Assembly: GCA_947499305.1 (NCBI GenBank)
Contig: CANMNN010000004.1
Coordinates: forward strand, 124,001 to 188,000
DNA length: 64,000 nt
Direction of reading: 5' to 3'
Source of the DNA: an uncultured Arenicella sp.
Lineage (GTDB): Bacteria > Pseudomonadota > Gammaproteobacteria > Arenicellales > Arenicellaceae
Position 1 is the first letter of the stretch, and each line of letters starts with the position of its first letter. The position numbers were made by a program, and so were the translations under genes. Positions 17,702-26,804 of this stretch are shown piece by piece. The notes beneath the pieces were generated by a model, which was not told the DNA's origin, did no database searches, and worked only from the letters and a program-made list of their open reading frames with translations.

Positions 17702-18741
17702 ATTTTTTCTTTGCGTAATACAGGGAGGTTGATGTCTAAAGCGTTCGCTAAGTCTGCCAAACGATCGCCAGCCAAGGATAGCCTTAGCCAGATTTCGGAG
17801 CCACCATGCACATTTGTGTACTTGTCACCCAGTCTTGACCAAACTTTTTTTTGAGCCAAGGCGTTGTGCAATTCTTCAATGCACTCATGGTTCGCGAATA
17901 CACTGAAAAATAGTCCTTGATCTACTAGTCTTGCGTGCTCTAAGCGGGCGGACACAAGCGACATTAGATTACGTTGGAGCTTAGCATGATGGTTTATGCG
18001 GGCTCGCTGTTCATGCTGCCATTGTGAGTCATCCAAGGCTTGGCATGCAAGTTCAATCGATGGCGCTGAAAGGCTCCATGGTTCTAGAAGGTGATTCAGC
18101 TGTTTGAGAATAGGGTGCTTAGAAATTACAAAGCCTATTCGAGCACCTGCGAGCCCGAAAAACTTACCCAGTGACTTAAGCCGCACTATGTTTCCATGTT
18201 CTTCGTAGTTTAGTACGGCGTTCGCAAGGTCAGAAAAAGCTTCGTCTACAATCATAAGCCCCGATAACTTTCGCGATAGTGTCTGCAACTGATCATTGCT
18301 TACAAACTCGGCTGTCGGATTGTTTGGGTTGATGACCACGCAATGCTCTATTTGCTGAGTGAGTACTAGATCCTCTAGTTCGGCAATGTTTCGGTACCCG
18401 CGAATCCGATGCCCAGCCTGACGCCAAGAATGGGCGTGTTCTTGATAGCCAATAACCGGCAGAGCTACTCGCACAGGAGACTGATAGAATTGCGGGATTA
18501 GCCTAATTGCCAATTGCGAACCGGGTGTTGCAATTATGTCCTTTGTGTCACACTGATAGTACGAGGCCGCGGTCTCTAACAACTCATAAATAGGTGGTGG
18601 TAAATCTCGCCAAGTGTCTGGTGAAAACTGGCATATTGGATACGACCAAGGACTAATGCCAGTCGATAGATCGAGCCAATCATTGGCGTCACCACCATAG
18701 ATCGATATTGCTCTGGACAAGTCTCCACCGTGGCGGATCAC
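17698..18741 (-). CDS. cobD: Threonine-phosphate decarboxylase (CobD-type, PLP enzyme)
   Basis: 347 residues, class I/II aminotransferase fold. N-terminal HGGDLSRA and LDLSTGISPW match CobD. The PLP elements are VINPNNPTAEF, the Asp in IVDEAFSDL and Schiff-base Lys193 in SLGKFFGLAGARIGF. It makes (R)-1-amino-2-propanol phosphate, which CbiB attaches to adenosylcobyric acid. Naming differs between systems (CobC in Pseudomonas usage). It overlaps both neighbours by 4 bp. Confidence 0.9.
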   Translation of the reverse strand: MIRHGGDLSRAISIYGGDANDWLDLSTGISPWSYPICQFSPDTWRDLPPPIYELLETAASYYQCDTKDIIATPGSQLAIRLIPQFYQSPVRVALPVIGYQEHAHSWRQAGHRIRGYRNIAELEDLVLTQQIEHCVVINPNNPTAEFVSNDQLQTLSRKLSGLMIVDEAFSDLANAVLNYEEHGNIVRLKSLGKFFGLAGARIGFVISKHPILKQLNHLLEPWSLSAPSIELACQALDDSQWQHEQRARINHHAKLQRNLMSLVSARLEHARLVDQGLFFSVFANHECIEELHNALAQKKVWSRLGDKYTNVHGGSEIWLRLSLAGDRLADLANALDINLPVLRKEKI

Positions 18742-19658
18742 GATAGTACCTCCAATGCAAAAGTAAATAGAGATGCTAGCAACAGCCAGTAGATCAGGCT
18801 GCGAGTGACCAACCGATTTGCCCGGTCTATATCAGTCGAGTTGGGCGTTTTTTCTCCGCCAAAATACGGTTTGTTGACATGCTTGCCATGATAGATGCAC
18901 GGGCCACCAAGTTTTAAATCCAAGCTGCCTGCACCAGCACTCATGACCGGCCCACCGTTCGGGCTTGCTAACAAATGGGCGTGATTCCCCCAGCTTTTCA
19001 AGGCTTTTTTAGTAATACCTGAAAGGGCATAAAAAACAGAGGTGATGCGAGCGGGTACAAAATTCAATACATCGTCTAATCGTGCCGCGGCTTTGCCAAA
19101 TTGTTCATAGCGCTCGGTTCTATAACCCCACATTGCATCGAGAGTATTTGTTAGGCGATATAGCACAATGGCGGGTATACCGCCAAGCATGTACCAAAAA
19201 ATTACGGCGTAGGTCGAATCGCTGCCGTTTTCTAATGTCGATTCAATTGCCGCACAGGCTATTTGCTCTTCGTTCATGTGCTCGGTATCTCGGCTTACCA
19301 TCATCGCGGCTTGTTGACGCGCGGCGCTCAAATTATCGTCATTTAAAGCCTTTTCAACTCGTGAGGAGTGCTGCAGCAGACTGCTAAAACCAAGGGCTAG
19401 GTAGACAATTGGAATCTCAACTAGCCATGAATATTGTCGAAATAAGTGGGAAAGTAAATAGCTTAAAAACGCAGGTATCACGCATAAAAGGATCAAGGCC
19501 AGTAGCCCCCAAACAAACCTACATGAATCGACTCTGTTGAGCTTGGCTTCTGCTTGACCCGCGAGATTGCCAAACCCCACTAATGGATGAAATCGCTTAG
19601 GCTCGCCGAAAAATTTATCCAGGTTAAGAGCGACGAAAACAACTATTAGGCTAAGCAT
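18738..19658 (-). CDS. cbiB: Adenosylcobinamide-phosphate synthase CbiB
   Basis: 306-residue membrane protein. It has the family opening LDKFFGEPKRFHPLVGFGNL, and the conserved AMMVSRDTEHMNEEQIACAAIES split over the central cytoplasmic part. NTLDAMWGYRTERYEQFGKAAARLDDVLNFVPAR is also recognisable in pieces. It condenses adenosylcobyric acid with aminopropanol phosphate. Called CobD in Pseudomonas nomenclature. It shares a 4 bp overlap with the decarboxylase gene that makes its co-substrate. Confidence 0.93.
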   Translation of the reverse strand: MLSLIVVFVALNLDKFFGEPKRFHPLVGFGNLAGQAEAKLNRVDSCRFVWGLLALILLCVIPAFLSYLLSHLFRQYSWLVEIPIVYLALGFSSLLQHSSRVEKALNDDNLSAARQQAAMMVSRDTEHMNEEQIACAAIESTLENGSDSTYAVIFWYMLGGIPAIVLYRLTNTLDAMWGYRTERYEQFGKAAARLDDVLNFVPARITSVFYALSGITKKALKSWGNHAHLLASPNGGPVMSAGAGSLDLKLGGPCIYHGKHVNKPYFGGEKTPNSTDIDRANRLVTRSLIYWLLLASLFTFALEVLS

Positions 19659-19667
19659 TAGCGAGTT

Positions 19668-20213
19668 TTATGGAGCGATGTTCTTAAGTGACGTCGGCAA
19701 TCCAGCAATAACCAAACTCACTTGCTCAACTAGTTGCGCTATTTGTTGATGTAACCAACCGCTTTGATCAACGAATTGTCTAGAGAGCTCGCCCATTGGA
19801 ATAATGCCCGATCCTACTTCATTGCTAACCATCACAACGTTAGCCCGAGTTCGCGCTAATGATTCCAAGAATTTGGCGCGTTCAGATTCCCAGGACTCGT
19901 AGTGTAAACAATTGCTGAGCCACAGCGTTAGGCAGTCGATAAGCACTGTTGTGTTTGGCTGTACTGAGTTGATTACAGACGCTATGTCTTGTGTCTCCTC
20001 AACGAGACGCCAGTCGCTATTTCGGCGTTGTTGATGATGAGCTATTCGCTGACTCATCTCATGGTCGCCTGCGGTTGCTGTTGCTAAGTAGATTAGTTGA
20101 GAAGGCTGCTCAGACTCGTCGAAAAGAGACTGCGCGACCTGCTCAGCATAGCCGCTCTTACCGCTGCGTGCGCCACCTAATATTAAGTGCCTTAAATTCG
20201 CTTTCTCGTTCAT
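19668..20213 (-). CDS. cobU: Bifunctional adenosylcobinamide kinase / guanylyltransferase CobU
   Basis: 181 residues. P-loop LILGGARSGKSGYAEQ at residues about 11-26, then YLATATAGDHEMSQRIAHHQQRR with the His that carries GMP, VLIDCLTLWLSNCL and VSNEVGSGIIPMGELSRQFVD. These are diagnostic for CobU/CobP. It phosphorylates adenosylcobinamide and activates it to the GDP form used by CobS. It lies 9 bp downstream of cbiB's start region in the same operon order btuD-cobU-cbiB. Confidence 0.94.
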   Translation of the reverse strand: MNEKANLRHLILGGARSGKSGYAEQVAQSLFDESEQPSQLIYLATATAGDHEMSQRIAHHQQRRNSDWRLVEETQDIASVINSVQPNTTVLIDCLTLWLSNCLHYESWESERAKFLESLARTRANVVMVSNEVGSGIIPMGELSRQFVDQSGWLHQQIAQLVEQVSLVIAGLPTSLKNIAP

Positions 20214-20241
20214 GTTTCTTATATTCTTTTGGTACTCGACA

Positions 20242-21072
20242 CTACAAGCCTATAACTACGGGAGACTTATGCTCAGGGTGTTCGGCAATGTGCACGTCTA
20301 CTTCAAATAATGCTCGGATATTCTCTTCGCTAATCACTTCGTCGATAGTTCCAAATGCTAGCCGTTCGCTGCAAAGCAGCGCGAGCGCTTTATCGGCATA
20401 ACGAGCCGCGAGGTTGATATCGTGAAGCACCATAATGACAGCAACGCCTTGCTCGGCGAGCTTTCGGATTGAGCGCATTAATTGATGCTGATGACCTAAG
20501 TCTAAGGCGGCTGTAGGCTCGTCTAACAATAACACTCGGGTAGCATTTTCGGCATCCTCAGCTTGCCATATCTGTGCAAATACCCGTGCTAGTTGAACCC
20601 GCTGTTTTTCTCCACCTGATAACTCTGTATAGAGGCGTTCAGATAGGAAACTGATATCCATCAATGATAATGCTTCTTGAACTATTTCAGCGTCACGCTG
20701 CTGACCGGTGGAGTGTGGGATTCTCGACAGACCGACCACTTCTGAAACGCGATAAGGAAAATTCAGCAAGCTAAGTTGCGGCAGTACCGCAAGCTGCCGC
20801 GCACGTGCTTTGGGATTGGCTTGTAAACCATCAATTTCAATAATACCGCTGTATTCATGATCGCCAGCAAGTGTATTTAGTAGGGTTGATTTGCCCGCTC
20901 CGTTTGGGCCGATAATTGCGAGCACTTCGCCGCTCGCTACTTCGAAGCTAACGTTATTGACTAGCACGCTGTGCTGAGCTGCATCGCCAAGTTTTGATTT
21001 TCGGCCCAGTGTTTGCGTGCTGGGCGCATTAATTGTGACGTTTTCGAGCTTAATGAGTGGTGTATTCATCAT
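20242..21072 (-). CDS. btuD: Cobalamin ABC transporter ATP-binding protein (BtuD-like)
   Basis: 276-residue ABC ATPase. Walker A AIIGPNGAGKSTLLN, signature LSGGEKQRVQLARV, Walker B LLLDEPTAALD, switch His in VLHDINLAARYAD. The sequence type is that of iron/haem/B12 importer ATPases (FecE/HmuV/BtuD); cobalamin is inferred from the btuC and btuF partners in the same transcription unit. It starts 6 bp after the permease gene. Confidence 0.88.
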   Translation of the reverse strand: MMNTPLIKLENVTINAPSTQTLGRKSKLGDAAQHSVLVNNVSFEVASGEVLAIIGPNGAGKSTLLNTLAGDHEYSGIIEIDGLQANPKARARQLAVLPQLSLLNFPYRVSEVVGLSRIPHSTGQQRDAEIVQEALSLMDISFLSERLYTELSGGEKQRVQLARVFAQIWQAEDAENATRVLLLDEPTAALDLGHQHQLMRSIRKLAEQGVAVIMVLHDINLAARYADKALALLCSERLAFGTIDEVISEENIRALFEVDVHIAEHPEHKSPVVIGL

Positions 21073-21078
21073 CGAACT

Positions 21079-22149
21079 CTAACGTATCCCAAATTCATGA
21101 CGGCGGCGCAGTAGCGAGATGAAAAAGGGCGCTCCTAGTATCGCCGTAACCACACCAACAGGTAGCTCGATTGGTGAAACGATGGTTCGTGCAATAGTAT
21201 CCGATAATAGCAATAGACAAGCGCCTCCTAGCGCCGAAACTGGAAGCAAGTAACGATGGTCTGGGCCAATAGATAAGCGAACCATATGCGGCACGATTAG
21301 ACCAACAAATGCGATTGTGCCTGCAAGTGCAACAGATGTGCCGACGCCAGCTGCGACTAGTAGCACCAACTTTATTTTAATTGATTGAACGGATAAGCCG
21401 AGATGTCGTGCTTCCGATTCTCCGAGCAATAGAGCATTTAGCGCGGTACTAAAACGAGGTAATATCAGTAGTATTACAGAGCCGACGACAGCCGCTAATA
21501 GTACACGTGAATAACTGGCGCCATCGAGCCCGCCCATGCGCCATAAGCTGATGCGACGTAGCATTTCTTCATCGCCAAAAAATTCGAGAATATTTGTCAA
21601 ACTTCCGGCGACAGCTGTAATCGCAATGCCGGCTAGTAGCATGGTCGCTACGGATGTTCCTTGCTGGTTTGTCGCGAGGCTATAGACGATGATCACGGCT
21701 ATCGCACCACCCGTAAATGCGCCTAGCGACACGAGGCCTAAACCGCTCATCGCAAGTAGATTTGCAGATGTAAAAGCGCTCAAGCTTGATGCAAAAAAGA
21801 TAGTCAATGCTGCGCCAGCAGACGCGCCCGCTGTCACCCCAATTAAAGAAGGGTCAGCTAGAGGGTTTCGGAACAAGCCTTGTGTGGTAGCGCCACAGAT
21901 GCCAAGAAGTGCGCCAACAATGGCCGACAATAGCGCCCTCGGTAATCGAATTTCTTGAATAACTAAGTCTGCGCGGCTTAATAAATCGTTATTTGACGCA
22001 ACACTAAGTAAGGATATAAGTGTGTCGCTAAATGCAATATTGATCGTGCCAAACGCGAGTGCCATCAGAAAGCTAAGTGGCAATAGTAAGACTGCGCCTA
22101 CGAAAAGCACTCTTCGTTTGAATTGACGGTTTGGCGCTATGCTGTTCAT
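21079..22149 (-). CDS. btuC: Cobalamin ABC transporter permease (BtuC-like, FecCD family)
   Basis: 356 residues, about ten membrane helices. FecCD marks: IRLPRALLSAIVGALLGICGATTQGLFRNPLADPSLIGVTAGASAGAAL (read in pieces), GTIAFVGLIVPHMVRL and the C-terminal LPVGVVTAILGAPFFISLL. Works with btuD and btuF to import corrinoids across the inner membrane. The ATG overlaps the cobQ stop by one base. Confidence 0.9.
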   Translation of the reverse strand: MNSIAPNRQFKRRVLFVGAVLLLPLSFLMALAFGTINIAFSDTLISLLSVASNNDLLSRADLVIQEIRLPRALLSAIVGALLGICGATTQGLFRNPLADPSLIGVTAGASAGAALTIFFASSLSAFTSANLLAMSGLGLVSLGAFTGGAIAVIIVYSLATNQQGTSVATMLLAGIAITAVAGSLTNILEFFGDEEMLRRISLWRMGGLDGASYSRVLLAAVVGSVILLILPRFSTALNALLLGESEARHLGLSVQSIKIKLVLLVAAGVGTSVALAGTIAFVGLIVPHMVRLSIGPDHRYLLPVSALGGACLLLLSDTIARTIVSPIELPVGVVTAILGAPFFISLLRRRHEFGIR

Positions 22150-23717
22150 TACGCCTGTTTGAGTAAGTTTATAAACGAGGGACTCAAGCTTTCCTCGAGG
22201 GCATCAGCCAACCGCTCTAATTGTTGCTCTCGAATATTATCGAGATTGACTGCCTCGAAGTTCTCCAATCCCGCCCAAGCGAGTATCGCATTGGCTGCGC
22301 TCGGCTTGTCGAAGAGCCCATGCAAGTAGGTGCCGATGATTTGATCGTCTTCGCTAATCAGGCCATCTAGGCGACTTGAATTCGAATCAGGTGAACCGTG
22401 CCGCGCTGAATCTAATTCCAGCTCCAATTCCAGTTCTAGGAGGGGGCCTTGGTGTGCGCCAGTTTCGGTGGTTATTCCACAATGAATTTCATAACCATCG
22501 ATAGCGGCACTTGCGAATTTGTCACCGACAAGGGTGCCCTTAACGCGCTTTAGCTGCTTTTCAGGGTAGAGGATAGTTTTGGTATTGAGTAATCCAAATC
22601 CGTTGTCCGAGCCAAGCGCGGTTTCAATCGCGTCGGGGTCGGAAATCTCGCCGCCCAGCATTTGGTAACCGCCACAAATGCCAATAACTTTGCCTCCATA
22701 TCGAAGGTGTTGGTTTAACCGCGACCGCCAGCCAGCTTGCTTAAGCCGTGCGAGATCACCGAGGACGTTTTTTGACCCAGGCAAAATGATTAGGTCAGCT
22801 TCAAAATCAGTTTGATCGACGGACACAAACTTTAGGTCAACCATAGGATGCATGCGCAGGGCGTCGAAATCCGTATGGTTACTGATTCTTGGTAATACCG
22901 GTACTACAACTTTTAGCCGTTGGGCATTTTTCTCACCACGTTGTGCTGTGGAGATCGCGTCTTCAGCATCTAAGAAGAAATCTGTCAAGTAAGGCACAAC
23001 TCCGATAACCGGTTTGCCGGTGCGTTTTTCGAGCCAATCTAATCCCGATTCAAGTAGTTTATTGTCGCCACGAAATCGGTTTATTATAAAGCCCTCGACA
23101 CGCTCTTGTTCGCTAGGCTCGAGCAGTTCTAAAGTACCAACTAAGTGCGCGAAAACACCACCGCGATCTATATCGGCAATGATGATCACCGGGCAGTCTA
23201 CTTTTTCAGCAAAGCCCATGTTGGCGATATCATTGTTACGTAAATTGATCTCAGCTGGGCTACCGGCACCCTCAACAATGATCTTTTGGTAACGCGATGA
23301 CAAACGCGTATGAGAATCAACAACGGCTTGCATTGCCACTTTTTTGTAGTCGTGATACTCCGTCGCCTGCATAGCGCTTATCGCCTTACCATGTACGATC
23401 ACCTGTGCGCCGGTGTCGCTCGAAGGCTTGAGCAGAATAGGGTTCATATCGGTATGAGGCTGGAGATTGCAAGCCTGAGCCTGTACCGCTTGAGCGCGCC
23501 CAATTTCACCGCCATCTATTGTTACTGCACTATTTAGCGCCATGTTTTGGGGCTTAAAGGGCGCTACTGATATTCCGCTTCGAGTAACTACTCTACAAAG
23601 GCCTGCGACGATCACACTCTTGCCTGCGTCTGAGGTGCAGCCTTGCACCATTAGCGTGCTGTCAGCTGTGTAGCGCTTAGTCTTTGTTGGTCGAACTCTA
23701 TTTTGCGAAGTTTCCAC
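22149..23717 (-). CDS. cobQ: Cobyric acid synthase CobQ
   Basis: 522 residues. The N-terminal dethiobiotin-synthetase-like ATPase domain starts [22 protein letters not shown], with [13 protein letters not shown] and [13 protein letters not shown]. The C-terminal glutamine amidotransferase domain has the Cys nucleophile in [14 protein letters not shown] and the late His in TYLHGLFD. It amidates adenosylcobyrinic acid a,c-diamide to adenosylcobyric acid. The start codon is GTG. A Leu-Glu repeat (LELELELEL, near residue 430) encoded by hexamer repeats is inserted in the glutaminase domain. Confidence 0.94.
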   Translation of the reverse strand: METSQNRVRPTKTKRYTADSTLMVQGCTSDAGKSVIVAGLCRVVTRSGISVAPFKPQNMALNSAVTIDGGEIGRAQAVQAQACNLQPHTDMNPILLKPSSDTGAQVIVHGKAISAMQATEYHDYKKVAMQAVVDSHTRLSSRYQKIIVEGAGSPAEINLRNNDIANMGFAEKVDCPVIIIADIDRGGVFAHLVGTLELLEPSEQERVEGFIINRFRGDNKLLESGLDWLEKRTGKPVIGVVPYLTDFFLDAEDAISTAQRGEKNAQRLKVVVPVLPRISNHTDFDALRMHPMVDLKFVSVDQTDFEADLIILPGSKNVLGDLARLKQAGWRSRLNQHLRYGGKVIGICGGYQMLGGEISDPDAIETALGSDNGFGLLNTKTILYPEKQLKRVKGTLVGDKFASAAIDGYEIHCGITTETGAHQGPLLELELELELDSARHGSPDSNSSRLDGLISEDDQIIGTYLHGLFDKPSAANAILAWAGLENFEAVNLDNIREQQLERLADALEESLSPSFINLLKQA

Positions 23718-24350
23718 TTAGCAGTCGACGCCTCTTCGTGCTTTGATGCCGGCGGCATAGCCATGTTTGACATTTTTGACGTCGGAGACTGTATCCATAA
23801 TTTCGCGCAGTTCACGGCCGCCGCCTCGGCCAGTGACTACAACGCTTTGTTCTCGCGGTCTATTATTAATAGCGTCGATGATCTTACTTCTATCTAGGTA
23901 CTTATAGCCGATCATGTAAGTCAATTCGTCGAGTACTACTAGATCAAATTTTGCGTCACCAAGCATTTTCTCGGCAACCGCCCAGGTACGTTCTGCCGCG
24001 GCAATATCGGCTGCTTTGTCCTGAGTATTCCATGTGAAACCTGTGCCCATTTGGTAAAGCTCGGCGTTATCGCAATGCTGCTCAATAAAGTTTACTTCGC
24101 CAGACTCTTGCGCACCTTTTATGAATTGCACGATGCCGACGCGCTGACCATAACCCAGTGCTCGAAACACCATTCCAAAAGCCGAGCTGGTTTTACCTTT
24201 ACCATTGCCGGTCATCAAAATAGCCACACCGCGTTCAATCGAGTTTTTAGCAATTTGGGCGTCGACACGCTCTTTTTGCTTCTGCATTTTTTCTTTGTGC
24301 AGTTGTTGCTCGGTTTTCTGGGTTGCTGTTTTCGATGAATCTGATGTCAT
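23718..24350 (-). CDS. cobO: Corrinoid adenosyltransferase CobO (CobA type)
   Basis: 210 residues. A charged N-terminal helix (EQQLHKEKMQKQKERVDAQI) is followed by the P-loop-like LMTGNGKGKTSSAFGM (about residues 46-61). RALGYGQRVGIVQFIKGAQ, LVVLDELTYMIGY and VVVTGRGGGREL are all CobA/CobO signatures. It adds the adenosyl group from ATP to cob(I)alamin or corrinoid precursors. It is the first gene after btuB, separated from it by about 140 bp, while the rest of the cluster is tightly packed behind it. Confidence 0.94.
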   Translation of the reverse strand: MTSDSSKTATQKTEQQLHKEKMQKQKERVDAQIAKNSIERGVAILMTGNGKGKTSSAFGMVFRALGYGQRVGIVQFIKGAQESGEVNFIEQHCDNAELYQMGTGFTWNTQDKAADIAAAERTWAVAEKMLGDAKFDLVVLDELTYMIGYKYLDRSKIIDAINNRPREQSVVVTGRGGGRELREIMDTVSDVKNVKHGYAAGIKARRGVDC

Positions 24351-24385
24351 AGATCAATATCTCTGGTTTGCGTCGACGTTGCGAA

Positions 24386-24452
24386 TAAAAAGGCTCCCGT
24401 TCAAGTCATCACGCTCCGCAAGGAAACGAGTGCAATGAAACAAGAGCCTTTG
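24386..24452 (-). terminator. Possible attenuator hairpin between btuB and cobO
   Basis: On the minus strand, arms AAAGGCTC and GAGCCTTT (extended by a GTT/AAC pair past two mismatches) enclose about 40 nt and are followed by TTATT. Lying after the btuB stop and before cobO, it could partly terminate transcription and set receptor expression above biosynthesis genes. The loop is long, so this is weak. Confidence 0.3.
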
Positions 24453-24489
24453 GGGCAGCGAGGCTGTAAAAGCTCTTTAGCGCTCTAGT

Positions 24490-26292
24490 CTAGAAGCTTA
24501 CTTTAACACTAAGTTTCGCTTGGCGGCCCTGGGTATTAAAGCGCTCAGTAGCGCTGATTAAGTTAACCGTATAATCCTTATCGAAAACATTGTCGATATT
24601 GGCGAATACCGTCACTGATTCGTTGAACTCATACGTCGCGCTAATATCCAGCAAGGCGTAGCTTGACAACTCAGTGCCTGATCGATCGAAGCGATTGCTT
24701 TCAGCTTTCAAGTTAACGCCTAAATCAAGCTTACCGAAGTCTTTGTTTGCCCAAAGCGCCAGCGTTTGTTCAGCACGATCATCTAACTCGATGCCTGTTT
24801 GTTTGTTTTCGGCTGATAATATATCGGCGTTAACTCCTAAGTTCCAGCCATTAAACTCCGTGCTCACACTAGCTTCAATCCCTTGAATTTCTGCTTCACC
24901 AATATTTGCAGCAAGGAAGGTGTTTGGGTTAAAGCTAAAGAGGTTTTCAAAGTCAGTTTTGTATGCCGCCACATACCAATCAAAAGCGGCCGAAGCGCCT
25001 TCGAATTTTACTTCAAAACTCTCGGATTCTTCTGGTAGTAGGTCTGGATTACCAAAAAATGGGAAATACAAGAAGTTAAACGATGGCGCTGCGAAAGCCG
25101 TACCATAGCTGACCGTTGCACTTAGGGAATCGCTGAAATCGTAACTTACCGCTAAGCTGCCATTAGTGTCGCTGCCGTACGCTGAGTTGTCGTCATAACG
25201 TAAGCTGGCGGCAAAGCCTAGAGCTCCCGAACGAGTAGTGAGCTGCGCGAATGCGCCAGCGTTATCACGCTCGGTTATTGGGAAGTTTGTTGTTGGAGAG
25301 TCAATATCTTCTTCGTAGTAGTCAAGGCCTGCGGTCAGAACTGTGTCGTCAGTTAGATCGAAAATCAATTCGGTACCAGCCGTATCACGATTAGTGGTTA
25401 AATCAGAAGGGAAAGCGCCATTGGTTACTGATACGTCTTCGTTTGTACCCAGCGTGATGTTCCAATCAAGGTTGCTGCTTAGCTTAGTGTTTAAGCTCAA
25501 CGCCGTGCTAAGAGTCTCGTTCTCGGTTTGTAAACCAGGGTCACTACCGAAAGTGTTGTCGAAATCTACTGTGCTATCGGTCGCAAGTAAGTTCAAGTTT
25601 ACGCTGGTGAAATCGCCAAAACTGACTTTACCACCCAGTGAGATTGCTTGTTCTTCAAAACCGTCTAAATCGTCATTGCCACCGCTGGTAATAGAGGTGC
25701 GGTCAATGCCATCGGTGTCTTCGCTGTGTGCTGAAATATGAAAGCTGTTACGCTCGTCGCCAGCATTAAATGACACGTCGAACTCACGCAACGAATCGCT
25801 ACCTACTGTAGCGCGGACACTGCCTATACCATCACCGCCTTTTTTAGTGAATAGTTGAATCACGCCGGCAGCCGCATCAGCTCCATAAATGCCTGAGAAC
25901 GGGCCTTTGATGATCTCTATTCGTTCAATTGCTTCAATTGGGTAGCTATTCAATGCTGCAGAACCTAAGGTGGCGCTACCGACACGAACGCCGTCAATAA
26001 GAACGATGATTTGTGCGTTTGAGGCACCGCGTACAAAAACACTGGTTGCTGAGCCACGACCACCTGAATCACGAAAGCTCACGCCCGCAACTTGGTCGAT
26101 TAGCGCTGGAATGCTCTTTGCTTGGGCGGATTCGATGTCAGCCAAAGTGAATACGTGAACGGTTTGTAGCACATCTTCAATCGATTGATTGTTTTTGGCG
26201 GTGACGACAATTTCATCTACTTGCTGGGAGTAGGCTTGGCTTGATGCGCCGATGCAGGCTAGTGCGATACTGGTTTTGATAAGTTTGTTCAT
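24490..26292 (-). CDS. btuB: TonB-dependent vitamin B12 receptor BtuB
   Basis: 600 residues, normal for BtuB. The signal peptide ends near QAYSQQ, the TonB box region is VDEIVVTAKN, and the plug domain includes IPALIDQVAGVSFRDSGGRG, VFVRGASNAQIIVLIDGVRVG and IEIIKGPFSGIYGADAAAGVI. The beta-barrel ends with F as usual for outer-membrane proteins (AKLSVKVSF). It imports cobalamin across the outer membrane. A cobalamin riboswitch lies in its leader, so it and probably the cluster downstream are switched off by B12. Confidence 0.92.
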   Translation of the reverse strand: MNKLIKTSIALACIGASSQAYSQQVDEIVVTAKNNQSIEDVLQTVHVFTLADIESAQAKSIPALIDQVAGVSFRDSGGRGSATSVFVRGASNAQIIVLIDGVRVGSATLGSAALNSYPIEAIERIEIIKGPFSGIYGADAAAGVIQLFTKKGGDGIGSVRATVGSDSLREFDVSFNAGDERNSFHISAHSEDTDGIDRTSITSGGNDDLDGFEEQAISLGGKVSFGDFTSVNLNLLATDSTVDFDNTFGSDPGLQTENETLSTALSLNTKLSSNLDWNITLGTNEDVSVTNGAFPSDLTTNRDTAGTELIFDLTDDTVLTAGLDYYEEDIDSPTTNFPITERDNAGAFAQLTTRSGALGFAASLRYDDNSAYGSDTNGSLAVSYDFSDSLSATVSYGTAFAAPSFNFLYFPFFGNPDLLPEESESFEVKFEGASAAFDWYVAAYKTDFENLFSFNPNTFLAANIGEAEIQGIEASVSTEFNGWNLGVNADILSAENKQTGIELDDRAEQTLALWANKDFGKLDLGVNLKAESNRFDRSGTELSSYALLDISATYEFNESVTVFANIDNVFDKDYTVNLISATERFNTQGRQAKLSVKVSF

Positions 26293-26504
26293 TTTTTTAA
26301 CACCTTATTCTAGTGTGGTATTTCGGCAAGATGGCCAACAAACACTCGAACACTAAAAAATAGTTGGAGATTAATAAGGTGATAAAGCGAGGAATCAAGG
26401 AAGGGCAGGGAGCTATCATGGTTGATAAAAGCCTGCATTGCCTTGGATGGTAGCCCTCCGCTCCATCAACGGTCTAGAACTAAGCGCTTAAAAGAAATGC
26501 GCTG
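26293..26504 (-). other. btuB leader downstream of the riboswitch
   Basis: About 210 nt of untranslated leader between the B12 aptamer and the btuB start. It contains a short hairpin (AGCGC/GCGCT) directly after the aptamer. No ORF worth calling was seen. I could not define the ribosome-binding-site sequestering or terminator element with certainty. Confidence 0.5.
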
Positions 26505-26635
26505 TATTAGGCCGGTTCCGGACTCAAAAAGACTTGTTTACAAGCTTTAATTACCGTTGCGGGGGCAGCGTTGGAGTTTCACCAACTTCCCAGTTTAACC
26601 ACCAAGACTACTGGCGGAACCTAAGTTCTGCCGCG
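26505..26635 (-). promoter_or_regulatory. Cobalamin (B12) riboswitch
   Basis: Read on the minus strand, the leader of btuB holds the conserved core GGTGAAACTCC, then CTGCCCCCGCAACGGTAA (complement of about 26551-26581), the most conserved part of the B12 aptamer. About 35 nt later comes the B12-box-like stem GAGTCCGGAACCGGCCT (complement of 26511-26527). A GGTTCCG near 26615 can close the outer stem. It precedes btuB by about 210 nt; the expression platform should lie in 26300-26500, where an AGCGC/GCGCT hairpin (26482-26502) follows the aptamer. Confidence 0.93.
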
Positions 26636-26693
26636 AGTATAGGGAAGCGATTACAGATGTCAATGCAGGAGCGATGAATAGGTCGCGTACACG

Positions 26694-26736
26694 AAAAAGC
26701 CGACCGCTGCGAAGGCAACGATCGGCTCTTTTTCTT
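26694..26736 (-). terminator. Rho-independent terminator after the small heat-shock gene
   Basis: Arms AGCCGACCG and CGATCGGCT (one mismatch) are flanked by an A-run on one side and CTTTTTC on the other, so the element could act on either strand. It lies about 70 bp past the hsp20 stop on the minus strand and before the riboswitch, separating the two units. Confidence 0.75.
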
Positions 26737-26804
26737 CAGTTGATTTGCTAACGCTTATCTCGGGCTAACAAATACTGGCTATGTTTCGCTGTAAGCGGAC
26801 TTGG

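Noticed and set aside
25343-25741. 132-codon plus-strand ORF inside btuB
   Set aside because: Serine/valine-rich antisense shadow of a well-supported receptor gene; no start signal or family resemblance.
26641-26700. Second riboswitch copy upstream of the B12 aptamer
   Set aside because: No repeat of the conserved core or B12 box was found; the only structure here is the terminator.
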